Shown: positions 1-7,461, numbered from the stretch's first letter. The stretch: DNA of 13,096 nucleotides from DATILI01 sp035476635 (GCA_035476635.1 DATILI010000188.1:1-13096), one strand, 5' to 3'. Numbers and translations: made by a program. Notes: generated from the letters alone by a model not told the origin.

Positions 1-934
1 GGGCAACACCGACCTGTCGCACCGCACCGAGCAGACCGCTGCCAACCTGCAGACCACGGCCAGCAGCATGGAGCAACTCACCGGCACCGTGCAGCAGACC
101 TCCAACTCCGCGCACACGGCCAACCAGCTGGCAAGCTCGGCCACCGAGGTGGCTTCGCGCGGCGGCAAGGTGGTGTCTGAAGTGGTCTCCACCATGGACG
201 ACATCAACGCCAGCTCCAAGAAGATCTCCGACATCATCGGCGTGATCGACGGCATCGCGTTCCAGACCAACATCCTGGCGCTGAACGCCGCGGTGGAGGC
301 AGCGCGCGCCGGCGAGCAGGGCCGAGGCTTTGCGGTGGTGGCCAGCGAGGTGCGCAGCCTGGCCGGGCGCAGCGCGGCGGCGGCCAAGGAGATCAAGGAG
401 CTGATCAGCGCTTCGGTGGACAAGGTCGAAGGCGGAACAAGATTGGTGGCGCAGGCCGGTCAGACCATGACGGAGATCGTCGGCTCGGTGCAGCGCGTCT
501 CGGACATCATCGGGGAGATCCGCGCGGCCACTTCCGAGCAAAGCCAGGGCATTGCGCAGGTGAACACGGCAGTGGCCCAGCTGGACCAGATGACGCAGCA
601 GAACTCGGCGCTGGTGGAGCAATCGGCGGCGGCGGCCGACAGCCTGAAAGACCAGGCAGTACGCCTGGCTGAAGCAGTGCAGGTGTTCAAGCTCGGCGAG
701 GACGGCGCGCCGTCCACGGTTTTGCCCGGCCCGGATGCGCCCGCTGCACGTGCCGCATTGCCGGCCGCCAAGCCTGTGGTTAAACCGGTGGCTAAACCCG
801 CGACGCTTGCGAGAGCACCGGCAGGCAACGCCAATAAGCCGCCAACGCTGGCGGCTCCGCGCAAGGCGGCAGCACCGGCGCCGATGCCTCAAGTCCCCAA
901 GGCCGGCGCCGAAGGGGATTGGGAGAGCTTCTAG
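1..934 (+). CDS. Methyl-accepting chemotaxis protein, C-terminal part (5' end outside window)
   Basis: The frame is open from base 2, so this is the C-terminal 310 residues of a chemoreceptor whose sensor and membrane part lie upstream. What remains is the cytoplasmic signalling domain: a coiled coil beginning GNTDLSHRTEQ, then the highly conserved hairpin tip (DGIAFQTNILALNAAVEAAR, bases about 247-306) that binds CheA and CheW, then the descending helix with the adaptation region. After it comes a flexible linker rich in Pro, Ala and Lys (bases about 700-915), ending in DWESF just before the TAG stop. DWESF resembles the NWETF tail by which enterobacterial receptors tether CheR and CheB; that role here is inference. 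The signalling domain is a close paralogue of the next gene and aligns with it without gaps at an offset of 1859 bases. The ligand cannot be inferred because the sensor part is missing. Confidence 0.95.
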   Translation, partial: GNTDLSHRTEQTAANLQTTASSMEQLTGTVQQTSNSAHTANQLASSATEVASRGGKVVSEVVSTMDDINASSKKISDIIGVIDGIAFQTNILALNAAVEAARAGEQGRGFAVVASEVRSLAGRSAAAAKEIKELISASVDKVEGGTRLVAQAGQTMTEIVGSVQRVSDIIGEIRAATSEQSQGIAQVNTAVAQLDQMTQQNSALVEQSAAAADSLKDQAVRLAEAVQVFKLGEDGAPSTVLPGPDAPAARAALPAAKPVVKPVAKPATLARAPAGNANKPPTLAAPRKAAAPAPMPQVPKAGAEGDWESF

Positions 935-1008
935 GTTGCTGCGGGACAGCGTCATGTCCGCGCACGAAAATTGCTCAATGGGATGATCGAAATTCGAAAC
1001 GGAAATCT

Positions 1009-2763
1009 ATGACGCATCAAATGTCCATGTCATTGGGGCGCAAGCTGGGAGGCGGGTTCGCACTGGTGTGCGTGCTGCTGCTGGGTGTGGCGCTGCTGGT
1101 GGCCTGGCAGCTGCGCGCCGCGCAGGCCACGCTGCATGAGATCGTCGAGGTCAACAACCGGCAGATGGCCCTGGCCCTGGCGATGCTGCAGGAGGTGGAC
1201 GACATCGCCGTCTCCGCCCGCGACATGGCCCTGTTGCAGACCAACCAGGACCTGGACGCCGAAATGGCTCGGCTGAAGCAGGCGACAGGCCGCTACGACG
1301 CGGCCGAAAAGGCGCTGGTCGCGGGCGAAAACGCCACGGCCGAGGAAGCGCGGCTGTACGAGCAGATCAAGTCCTCGCGCGTCAAGGCCATGCCCGAGGT
1401 GATGCAGGCAGCTCAACTTGGCATGGATGGCGCGACGCCCGAAGCGGGCCTGGCCATCAACACCAAGGTGCGGCCCGTGGTGGGTGAATGGCGCAAGCAG
1501 GTGCAGGGCTTGATCAGCCTGAAGACGCAACTCAACGAAGCTGCTTTCCAGGCGGCCGTGCAGCGCCAGGCTGCTGCACGTTGGGTGCTTCTGGCTTGCG
1601 GGCTGCTGGCGGTCGCTGTGAGCGTGGCGCTGGCTGTGGTCCTGACCCGATCGGTGACGCGGCCGCTGAAGCAAGCCGTGCAGCTCACCGAGCGCATCGC
1701 ACAGGGTGACCTGGGCTCGACGGTGGAGGTGACACGTACAGATGAATTGGGCGCGCTGTTGCGGTCCATTGCCAGCATGCAGGCCGGGCTGCATCGTCTG
1801 GTTTCGCAGGTGCGCGAGAGCACCGGCGGCATTGCCACCGCCAGTGCGGAGATCGCCCATGGCAACAACGACCTGTCGGCGCGTACCGAGCAGCAAGCCA
1901 GCGCGCTGGAACAAACCGCCGCCTCGATGGAGGAGCTCAGCTCCACCGTCAAGCAAAACGCCGACAACGCCAAACAGGCCAACCAGCTGGCCATGAGTGC
2001 TTCCACCGTGGCCATCCAGGGCGGCGAAGTGGTTGCCGAAGTGGTCGACACCATGAAGGGCATCAACGACAGCTCCCGCAAGATCGCCGACATCATCAGC
2101 GTGATCGACGGCATAGCGTTCCAGACCAACATCCTGGCCCTGAACGCCGCGGTCGAAGCGGCGCGCGCCGGCGAGCAGGGAAGAGGCTTTGCGGTTGTCG
2201 CCGGCGAGGTGCGCAGCCTGGCCGGACGCAGCGCCGAAGCGGCCAAGGAAATCAAGGGCCTCATCAGTGCCAGTGTGGAACGGGTGGAGAAAGGCACGGC
2301 CCTGGTCGACAAGGCCGGCGCCACCATGACCGAAGTCGTCAGCGCGATCCGCCGCGTCACCGACATCATGGGCGAGATCAGTGCGGCCTCAAGCGAGCAA
2401 AGCCAGGGCGTGGCGCAGGTCGGCGAAGCGGTCACGCAGATGGACCAGGCCACGCAGCAGAACGCCGCGTTGGTCGAGCAGAGCGCGGCCGCCGCCGACA
2501 GCCTGAAGACGCAGGCGCAGCTGCTGCTGCAAGCGGTGTCGGTCTTTACCCTCGGCAACGAAGTCGCCGGCCGGGCGCCCGCGAGCCTTCCCTCGCGCAC
2601 CGCGACGCGCTCGCACCCACCGACCGAGCCGAACTACCAGGGCGAAGAGCGCCGCGAGCGACTCGAAAACGACCGCCGCGCCAGCGCAGCAGCCGAGCCG
2701 CCAGCCGCGGCAGCAAAAAGCGCCAAGACGGCCGGCGCGGAAGAAGACTGGGCGGCCTTCTAA
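1009..2763 (+). CDS. Methyl-accepting chemotaxis protein, full length, two transmembrane segments
   Basis: A 584-residue inner-membrane chemoreceptor of the Tar/Tsr layout. TM1 is at about residues 15-35 and TM2 at about 190-213. They flank a periplasmic domain of roughly 150 residues that is mostly helical and looks like a four-helix-bundle (4HB_MCP) sensor. A HAMP linker follows TM2 (TRSVTRPLKQA onward), then the long signalling coiled coil with its tip DGIAFQTNILALNAAVEAAR from residue 367. A charged segment, GEERRERLENDRR, lies in the C-terminal tail, which ends EEDWAAF. That tail fits the CheR/CheB tether pentapeptide less well than its neighbour's, because the central Glu of NWETF is Ala. 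The start at ATG 1009 is chosen because upstream codons (from ATG 919) would overlap the previous gene and read as non-protein-like sequence. GGAA lies just before 1009; ATG 1021 is an alternative. It probably arose by tandem duplication with the upstream receptor. The ligand is unknown. Confidence 0.95.
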   Translation: MTHQMSMSLGRKLGGGFALVCVLLLGVALLVAWQLRAAQATLHEIVEVNNRQMALALAMLQEVDDIAVSARDMALLQTNQDLDAEMARLKQATGRYDAAEKALVAGENATAEEARLYEQIKSSRVKAMPEVMQAAQLGMDGATPEAGLAINTKVRPVVGEWRKQVQGLISLKTQLNEAAFQAAVQRQAAARWVLLACGLLAVAVSVALAVVLTRSVTRPLKQAVQLTERIAQGDLGSTVEVTRTDELGALLRSIASMQAGLHRLVSQVRESTGGIATASAEIAHGNNDLSARTEQQASALEQTAASMEELSSTVKQNADNAKQANQLAMSASTVAIQGGEVVAEVVDTMKGINDSSRKIADIISVIDGIAFQTNILALNAAVEAARAGEQGRGFAVVAGEVRSLAGRSAEAAKEIKGLISASVERVEKGTALVDKAGATMTEVVSAIRRVTDIMGEISAASSEQSQGVAQVGEAVTQMDQATQQNAALVEQSAAAADSLKTQAQLLLQAVSVFTLGNEVAGRAPASLPSRTATRSHPPTEPNYQGEERRERLENDRRASAAAEPPAAAAKSAKTAGAEEDWAAF

Positions 2764-3440
2764 GGTTCTCGCAGTTCCTCTAACGAATCCACCCACCCGT
2801 CCGCATCCACTGCGCGCACCGGCTCGCCGTGGTTGTAGCCGTAGGTCACCAGAACTACCGGGCACCCGGCCGCACGCGCGGCCTGTGCATCGTTGCTGGA
2901 ATCCCCGACCATCAGGGTGCGCCCGGGCACAGCGCCGAGCGCTTCGCAGGTCTTCAGCAGCGGCAACGGGTCGGGCTTCTTCCGCTCGAACGCATCGCCG
3001 CCAAAGACGGCGCTGAAATAGCCATCGAGCCCCTTGGCGGCCAACAGCGGCCGCGCGAATGCCGTCGGCTTGTTGGTCAGGCAGGCCAGCTTCAAGCCAC
3101 GCTGCTTCAGCGCATCGAGGCCGGCCAGCACGCCGGGATACACCGCCGAGTGCAAGCCGTTGATCTCCAGGTAGTGCTTCTGGTAGCGCGCCCAGGCCGG
3201 CGCAAACAGTGCGTCCGGCTCGCCCGCATCCTTACCCTGCCCAGCCAGCACATGGACCAGCACGGAGCGGATCAAATGCTCCGACCCCTTGCCCACCAGG
3301 CGCTGCACCAGCGCCCTTTCCACGCCCGGCAGCCGCAGGTCTTCGAGCATGCGGTTGAGCGCCACGACAAAGTCGCCGAGGGTGTCCACCATCGTGCCGT
3401 CAAGATCGATGATGGCTGCGTCAAGAGCAATGTGGTGCAA
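2760..3440 (-). CDS. gph: HAD-superfamily hydrolase, phosphoglycolate phosphatase type
   Basis: A cytoplasmic phosphatase expected to hydrolyse 2-phosphoglycolate to glycolate, or a similar small phosphate ester. All four HAD motifs are present in the 226-residue reading. Motif I is DLDGT with the nucleophile Asp12 and the acid/base Asp14, motif II is Thr122 in LTNKP, motif III is Lys154/155 in ERKKPDP, and motif IV is GDSSND with Asp180 and Asp184. A helical cap lies between motifs I and II, as in the Gph subfamily. No ATG sits near the conserved N-terminus. I chose TTG 3440 because it puts about 11 residues before motif I, the usual distance. The open frame continues to TTG 3497, but that stretch holds a tandem DNA repeat and an inverted repeat and looks non-coding. 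No good Shine-Dalgarno is visible for either start. The stop codon overlaps that of the convergent chemoreceptor. The family call is firm; the substrate and start are less so. Confidence 0.88.
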   Translation of the reverse strand: MHHIALDAAIIDLDGTMVDTLGDFVVALNRMLEDLRLPGVERALVQRLVGKGSEHLIRSVLVHVLAGQGKDAGEPDALFAPAWARYQKHYLEINGLHSAVYPGVLAGLDALKQRGLKLACLTNKPTAFARPLLAAKGLDGYFSAVFGGDAFERKKPDPLPLLKTCEALGAVPGRTLMVGDSSNDAQAARAAGCPVVLVTYGYNHGEPVRAVDADGWVDSLEELREP

Positions 3441-3443
3441 GCG

Positions 3444-3479
3444 AATAGAGTTCAAAACAGAGAAATAGAGTTCAAAACA
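3444..3479. repeat. 16-bp tandem direct repeat with 20-bp period
   Basis: AATAGAGTTCAAAACA occurs at 3444-3459 and again, identically, at 3464-3479, separated by GAGA. A period of 20 bp puts both copies on nearly the same face of the helix, as in tandem protein-binding sites. The repeat lies directly upstream of the preferred phosphatase start. Because 20 is not a multiple of three, the two copies would be read in different frames, which argues against this stretch being coding. Confidence 0.85.
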
Positions 3480-3488
3480 ACATCGTAG

Positions 3489-3511
3489 CCTGATCAAATG
3501 GCTGGATCAGG
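3489..3511. repeat. Inverted repeat CCTGATC-N9-GATCAGG between receptor and phosphatase genes
   Basis: Perfect 7-bp arms at 3489-3495 and 3505-3511 flank a 9-base loop. On the - strand it follows the receptor stop (3562) and precedes the phosphatase. It could be an operator or a weak terminator. No clear U-run follows the stem, so intrinsic termination is doubtful. A second small stem (GGCG-N5-CGCC, 3536-3548) lies closer to the receptor stop. Confidence 0.5.
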
Positions 3512-3561
3512 AAGGCCACAGGTTTTGTGCCGCACGGCGCTCACCGCCATTAGCAATTGAA

Positions 3562-4560
3562 CTACTCCAGCGACACGTTGGCTTTTTGGATCACTTCGGT
3601 GAAACGCTTGCTCTCGCTTCGCACGAATGTGTCGAACTGCTCGCGCGTCTGCGGAAACGGCTCGTAGCCGAAGCTCTTGAATTTTTCCAGCACATCGGCC
3701 TCGGCCAGCGCCTTCTCGATATCGCGCTTGATCTTGTCGGTCACCGCGGCCGGCAGGCCCTTGGGCACGGCCATAGCGTTCCAGCCGGTCACCTCGAAGC
3801 CCTTGGGGCCGCCCGATTCGCCGACGGTGGGCACGTCCGGGTAGGCTGCCGTGCGCGTGGGCGAGGCCGAGGCCAGCAGGCGTAGCTTGCCGGCGCGGTA
3901 CAGCGGGCCGGCCGTGGCTGCGCTGCCCAGCGCGAATGCGAGTTCACCGGTGGCCACCGAGGTGTAAAGCTGCGTGGTCTCCTTGTAGATCACGTGCTCC
4001 ATCTGCGTGCCGGTGGCCGACTCGAACAGCTCCGAGCCCAGGTGCACCGGATTTCCCACGGACCAGGAGCCGTAGTTGAGCTTGCCCGGGGTGGCCTTGG
4101 CGTCGGCGATCAGGTCGCCCACGGTCTTGTACTTGCTGTTGGCCGGCACCGTGAAGAAAAAATAGGTCTTGAACAGCGGCAGCAGTGCGTCGAAGTCGGC
4201 CTTGGTGTCGTAGGGCAGCTTCTTGAACAGTGCCGGATAGGCCGCGAGGTGCACGTTGTCCAGCACGATCAGGTCGTGCCCGTCCTTGGCGCCACGCTTG
4301 AACGCGTCGATGGCGATGAAGCCGTTGCCGCCGGGCTTGTTCTCCACCAGCACGGGCTGGCCCCAGGCGCGCGAAAGTTTCTCCGCCACCAGGCGCGCAA
4401 CGCCATCGGGGCCACCGCCCACGGGGAACGGCGTGATGATGCGCACCGGCTTGGTTGGGAATTGCTGGGCACTGGCCGCGGCAGGCAGAAGCCCGGCGGT
4501 AGCGAGCACAGTTGCGCAAAGGAACAGCGAGCGGCGCACAACGCCGGTAAGACTTTTCAT
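3562..4560 (-). CDS. Bug/TctC-family periplasmic substrate-binding protein (tripartite tricarboxylate transport receptor)
   Basis: A 332-residue extracytoplasmic receptor of the Bug family, whose members bind small carboxylates, aromatic acids, amides and similar ligands. The N-terminus is a Sec signal peptide: Arg9-Arg10, a hydrophobic stretch, then ASA before QQFPTKPVRIITPFP, with cleavage likely after residue 31. The family hallmarks follow: the PFPVGGGPDGVARLVAEKL segment (about 44-62), the VENKPGGNG motif, and the later SVGNPVHLGSELF and ATAGPLYRAGKLRLLA segments. The length is normal for the family. ATG 4560 is chosen because it gives an intact signal peptide; upstream codons would run into the preceding esterase gene. 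The gene lies 89 bases behind that esterase on the same strand and probably shares its transcript, so the likely ligand is the carboxylic acid the esterase releases. No TctA or TctB membrane genes are in the window, which is common for these receptors. Confidence 0.93.
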   Translation of the reverse strand: MKSLTGVVRRSLFLCATVLATAGLLPAAASAQQFPTKPVRIITPFPVGGGPDGVARLVAEKLSRAWGQPVLVENKPGGNGFIAIDAFKRGAKDGHDLIVLDNVHLAAYPALFKKLPYDTKADFDALLPLFKTYFFFTVPANSKYKTVGDLIADAKATPGKLNYGSWSVGNPVHLGSELFESATGTQMEHVIYKETTQLYTSVATGELAFALGSAATAGPLYRAGKLRLLASASPTRTAAYPDVPTVGESGGPKGFEVTGWNAMAVPKGLPAAVTDKIKRDIEKALAEADVLEKFKSFGYEPFPQTREQFDTFVRSESKRFTEVIQKANVSLE

Positions 4561-4649
4561 ACGGTAGTTTCTGGAAGGTTTTCTGAGGATTGCTTGCGAA
4601 ATGGACGGCCCAGCAGGCGACACATCGCCTGCGAACCTGTCCGTTGCGC

Positions 4650-6278
4650 CTACGGTGCAGCGCAGTTGTAGTTGCTGGCGTCGGTGGTGCTTCCGCTGCC
4701 TTTGTATTTGGCCAATAGCGGATAGGGGCACAAAGGCTGGGTGCGCGAGACCGCACCGCTTTCGATGCGCGACGCAGTGAAGTCGCTCGGCGCCACGCCC
4801 TTCTCCGACCAGGCCATTAGCGCGCGGAAGATGTCTGTCTTTGCCTCCATAGGCACGCTACCGCTCGCGCCCTGGCCGAACTCGTTCACCCCTGCCCCAC
4901 CACCGCAGTGGCCCATGCCCGGAACCATGTAGAGTCGTGAGAAGTTTTCTGCCTCGGGAACCGTTTGGCGCATGCGGTCGTAGTAGCGCACGGTGCCTTG
5001 CGGCATGATCAGGTTGTCCGACCAGCCGTGGTACATGATGAGTTTGCCGCCGCGGGCCTTGAAGGCCGTCAGATCCGGATTGTCCGTCGCCATGACCGGC
5101 CCGACCATTTGGGCGCTCTTGTTGAAAAACGCTTCATAGTTGTCGAACGTCAGGGTCTTCCAGTCCCAGGCGGGGTCGAAGTAAACCCAGTACCTCGCCT
5201 GCTCGATCGGAATGGGAAAAGGACTTGCCCCCGCCAAGGCCGCCAAGTCGGCCCCTCGCTCCACACCTGGCCACAGCAGTTGCCCCGAGGCGCTGCGGGC
5301 ACCACCCCATATCTTCTGCACTGCGCTTGCCTCACCTGGTGTGAGACAAGTATCGTCAGCCGACGTGCAGTTCGCCCGCGTCACGCTGGCGTCCTTTGTG
5401 GGGTCGTAGGTGCATGTGCGCGGGTCTGCGAGCACCCCATCCGCCACTCCGTCCGCCGCGTCGCACGCCGCCACGGCGCGGCTGCTAGCTAGTTGGCGTT
5501 TGGCGGCAGAGAGCGGGCCGCCTGCGTCGAAGCGCATGGCGACCTGCGGCCAGATCTGATAGGCCTGAAACCGGTCCCAGTGGATCGCCGGCGCTCCCGC
5601 GAGGATCGCATCGTAGTCGTTGGGATAGCGCTGCGCCATCATGAGCCCCTGGCGGCCTCCGGTGGAGCACCCGTACCAATACGATCGAACGGGATCCTGT
5701 CCGTAGAAGGCTTTCGTCAGTTGCTTGCCTACTACCGCCATGAGGTGCTCCGAACGGTAGGCGAAGTCGATCTGAAGTTGCGTATTGGCCTTGCCCGGCG
5801 ACTCCATGCCGAAGGCCCCTGACAAGAAAAATCCAGTATGACCGGTATCGGTTTTCGTCCCCACGAATCCCTGGCGCACGGAGTCGACGGCCGCACCGAG
5901 CTGGGTGTCGCCTGCATAGACGCCGTTGCCTTCGGCGCGGAACCGGCCATTCCAGGCAGTAGTTGGTAGGGACACCCAGATGTTGACCTGTGGGTCCACC
6001 TTCACCTTCACCAGGCAATAAGGCTTGTCTGCAGGGCCAGTTCCCGTCGTACCTGTACTCACTTCGAGGATCGACACTGGTGCATCGGCGGAAAGCTTTG
6101 CCGCTCCGACACCTTGCATCGTGCAAGCGACGGTCGGGTTGATCGACAGGTTCTCCGAAGCAAGCGAAGGCACCATCGTCAGACCGCTTTCCCCACCACC
6201 GCATGCGGCTAGCGCCGCTATCGCACCAGCGCTGAGCAGCACGTTCCGTGTGCAGACCCATGTTGAGATTCGATTCAA
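4650..6278 (-). CDS. Tannase/feruloyl-esterase family lipoprotein (MHETase-like family)
   Basis: A 542-residue alpha/beta-hydrolase of the tannase family, which cleaves esters of aromatic acids such as gallate, ferulate or mono-hydroxyethyl terephthalate. The N-terminus is a lipoprotein signal with the lipobox LAAC (Cys26), so the mature enzyme should be anchored in an envelope membrane. The family's CS-D-HC arrangement is complete: GCSTGG with nucleophile Ser205 beside Cys204, Asp421 in GWSDNLIMP, and His457 in GMGHCGGG beside Cys458; the two Cys are expected to form a disulfide. A lid domain of about 200 residues lies between Ser205 and Asp421, with Cys272, Cys289, Cys304 and Cys311 as possible further disulfides. 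The start is TTG, supported by AGGAGA five bases upstream and by the intact lipobox. Downstream is a carboxylate receptor and upstream an AraC regulator, together suggesting an ester-scavenging module. The exact ester is unknown. Confidence 0.93.
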   Translation of the reverse strand: MNRISTWVCTRNVLLSAGAIAALAACGGGESGLTMVPSLASENLSINPTVACTMQGVGAAKLSADAPVSILEVSTGTTGTGPADKPYCLVKVKVDPQVNIWVSLPTTAWNGRFRAEGNGVYAGDTQLGAAVDSVRQGFVGTKTDTGHTGFFLSGAFGMESPGKANTQLQIDFAYRSEHLMAVVGKQLTKAFYGQDPVRSYWYGCSTGGRQGLMMAQRYPNDYDAILAGAPAIHWDRFQAYQIWPQVAMRFDAGGPLSAAKRQLASSRAVAACDAADGVADGVLADPRTCTYDPTKDASVTRANCTSADDTCLTPGEASAVQKIWGGARSASGQLLWPGVERGADLAALAGASPFPIPIEQARYWVYFDPAWDWKTLTFDNYEAFFNKSAQMVGPVMATDNPDLTAFKARGGKLIMYHGWSDNLIMPQGTVRYYDRMRQTVPEAENFSRLYMVPGMGHCGGGAGVNEFGQGASGSVPMEAKTDIFRALMAWSEKGVAPSDFTASRIESGAVSRTQPLCPYPLLAKYKGSGSTTDASNYNCAAP

Positions 6279-6283
6279 GGCTG

Positions 6284-6289
6284 TCTCCT
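6284..6289 (-). promoter_or_regulatory. Ribosome binding site deciding the TTG start of the esterase
   Basis: AGGAGA on the - strand lies five bases before TTG 6278. It is a near-consensus Shine-Dalgarno and fixes a non-ATG start. Confidence 0.8.
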
Positions 6290-6313
6290 GTATCTGTTGT
6301 GACTGAAACAGCG

Positions 6314-6324
6314 CGATTAAATCG
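6314..6324. repeat. Small palindrome CGATT-A-AATCG upstream of the esterase
   Basis: An 11-bp palindrome about 36-46 bases before the esterase start, inside the 126-base gap between the AraC gene and the esterase. It could be a regulator site, but it is short and AT-rich stretches like this arise by chance. I see no convincing sigma-70 promoter in this gap, so the esterase may be read from the regulator's transcript or from an activator-dependent promoter. Confidence 0.3.
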
Positions 6325-6404
6325 AGCGACGATCCCCCGGTCTTGCAGATTCCGATCGCTTTTCTGCCTTCCGCTCACACCTAGGGTAACTACCTGGAGG
6401 GTGC

Positions 6405-7292
6405 CTACTGGCGCCGGTTGCGTCTTACATCACGTGGAGTCACGCCCAACGTCCGTGAGAACACTTCCGTCATATGGCTTTGACTTGCAAACCCAACGGT
6501 ATGCGCAATGATTGCCAGACTTAGATTGCCGTGCTCCAGCAGTTCGCACGCTTGGTCCACTCGTTTTCCCGTGACATATCGGTGCGGTGCGCAACCCACG
6601 GTGTTTTTGAACAATCGCGTGAAATGGGGTGCGCTGAATCCTGCAGCCTTGGCGAGCGTTTCCAAAGACAAGTCCTGCGTCAGATTTCCGCGAATCACAC
6701 CTTCGACGCGGCGCATCTGTTCACACGAAAGCTTTCCACGCTCCTTGCGGACCACTGATGCGCGAGAATGAAACTCTGCCAGCCGCATGGCCAAGCCCAC
6801 GGACAGGCCCTGAGCGAAAAGAGCTCCGTTTCTGCAGCCCGTTGCGACTTCTCGCGCCATGGCACGGAGAACTGCGGCGATCTCCGGGTCATTGAACTTG
6901 GTGTTCTGAACGAGTGCGTCACTAACAAGGTCGTCGCGCAGATATGCATTCCGGCCAACGGATTGAAAGTCAAGCTCAACCATGATTCGGCGTACGGCGC
7001 GGCATTCCCACTTGCTGCGTCGAATATCGGTACCCCCTTCAAACAGGCCCATTGCACCGGGCTCCACTTCGAATGCCTCGGAGTGTCCAGAGAAACCAAA
7101 TTCGGCGAACGCGGTGCCCGTATCAATCAAAGCCAGGACCGGCTTCGCCACGTTGAATTCCTCGGTGCATACGCGCGGTCTTGCTTCGAACCAGCCTATT
7201 GGAAAGCCAGACCACAACTTGAGGGCTTCAGCCGACAGAAGATTTCGTTCGTAGTGGACGTTTTCTTCGAATGAGCTTGAGCGAGCTGTCAT
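6405..7292 (-). CDS. AraC-family transcriptional regulator (upstream of the esterase)
   Basis: A 295-residue regulator with an N-terminal ligand-sensing or dimerisation domain (about residues 1-185) and a C-terminal AraC/XylS DNA-binding domain. Both helix-turn-helix units are visible: LSLETLAKAAGFSAPHFTRLF (208-228) and LSLAIIAHTVGFASQSHMTEVF (257-278), followed by the family-typical LGVTPRDVRRNR. The N-terminal part resembles the cupin-like AraC_binding_2 domain in layout, though I would not name its ligand. ATG 7292 is chosen because GGGGGT lies about seven bases upstream; the frame continues to GTG 7349, but those codons look non-coding. It lies 126 bases upstream of the esterase on the same strand, so it is the obvious candidate activator for the esterase and receptor. 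Codon use is less GC-biased than in the genes right of 8481. Confidence 0.93.
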   Translation of the reverse strand: MTARSSSFEENVHYERNLLSAEALKLWSGFPIGWFEARPRVCTEEFNVAKPVLALIDTGTAFAEFGFSGHSEAFEVEPGAMGLFEGGTDIRRSKWECRAVRRIMVELDFQSVGRNAYLRDDLVSDALVQNTKFNDPEIAAVLRAMAREVATGCRNGALFAQGLSVGLAMRLAEFHSRASVVRKERGKLSCEQMRRVEGVIRGNLTQDLSLETLAKAAGFSAPHFTRLFKNTVGCAPHRYVTGKRVDQACELLEHGNLSLAIIAHTVGFASQSHMTEVFSRTLGVTPRDVRRNRRQ

Positions 7293-7359
7293 AAAACTAC
7301 CCCCAATGGAATCCCTCAACACCGCGGCACGAAGTTGTCCCCAAAGCACGTAGATTCAA

Positions 7360-7381
7360 TGCAGACGGCGTGACTTCTGCA
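7360..7381. repeat. Inverted repeat TGCAGA-N10-TCTGCA upstream of the AraC gene
   Basis: Perfect 6-bp arms at 7360-7365 and 7376-7381 are separated by 10 bases, 68-89 bases before the AraC start. Spacing and place would suit a binding site, possibly for autoregulation. No partner is known and 6-bp arms can be chance. Confidence 0.4.
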
Positions 7382-7427
7382 ATTTATCCTGCCTGGATTT
7401 CCTATCGAGCTGCAATGCCCGGAGCGC

Positions 7428-7461
7428 GCGCTGATTGTGCGCGGTGATCGCGCATCAGCGC
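7428..7461. repeat. Long imperfect hairpin between the reductase and AraC genes
   Basis: GCGCTGA (7428-7434) pairs with TCAGCGC (7455-7461) and TGCGCG (7438-7443) with CGCGCA (7449-7454). This leaves a three-base bulge and a five-base loop, for 13 bp of stem in total. It lies 76-109 bases past the reductase stop. No U-run follows on either strand, so it is not a standard intrinsic terminator. It may stabilise the 3' end of the reductase transcript or act in regulation. Confidence 0.6.

Noticed and set aside
1413..2600. Open frame of 395 codons on the - strand across the second chemoreceptor
   Set aside because: Mirror of the conserved signalling-domain codons; Ser/Ala/Cys-rich without domain features. 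A similar mirror occurs in the first receptor (460-864).
3441..3497. N-terminal extension of the phosphatase to TTG 3497
   Set aside because: The stretch holds a tandem repeat not in phase with codons and part of an inverted repeat, has no ribosome site, and gives about 19 residues unlike the family start.
3489..3511. Intrinsic terminator for the esterase-receptor transcript
   Set aside because: A 7-bp stem is present but the following - strand sequence has no continuous U-run, so I list it only as an inverted repeat.
5485..6378. Open frame of 297 codons on the - strand in another frame over the esterase
   Set aside because: Overlaps the esterase almost fully; Arg-rich and without motifs. 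It is not a frameshifted piece, since the esterase frame is intact from lipobox to C-terminus.
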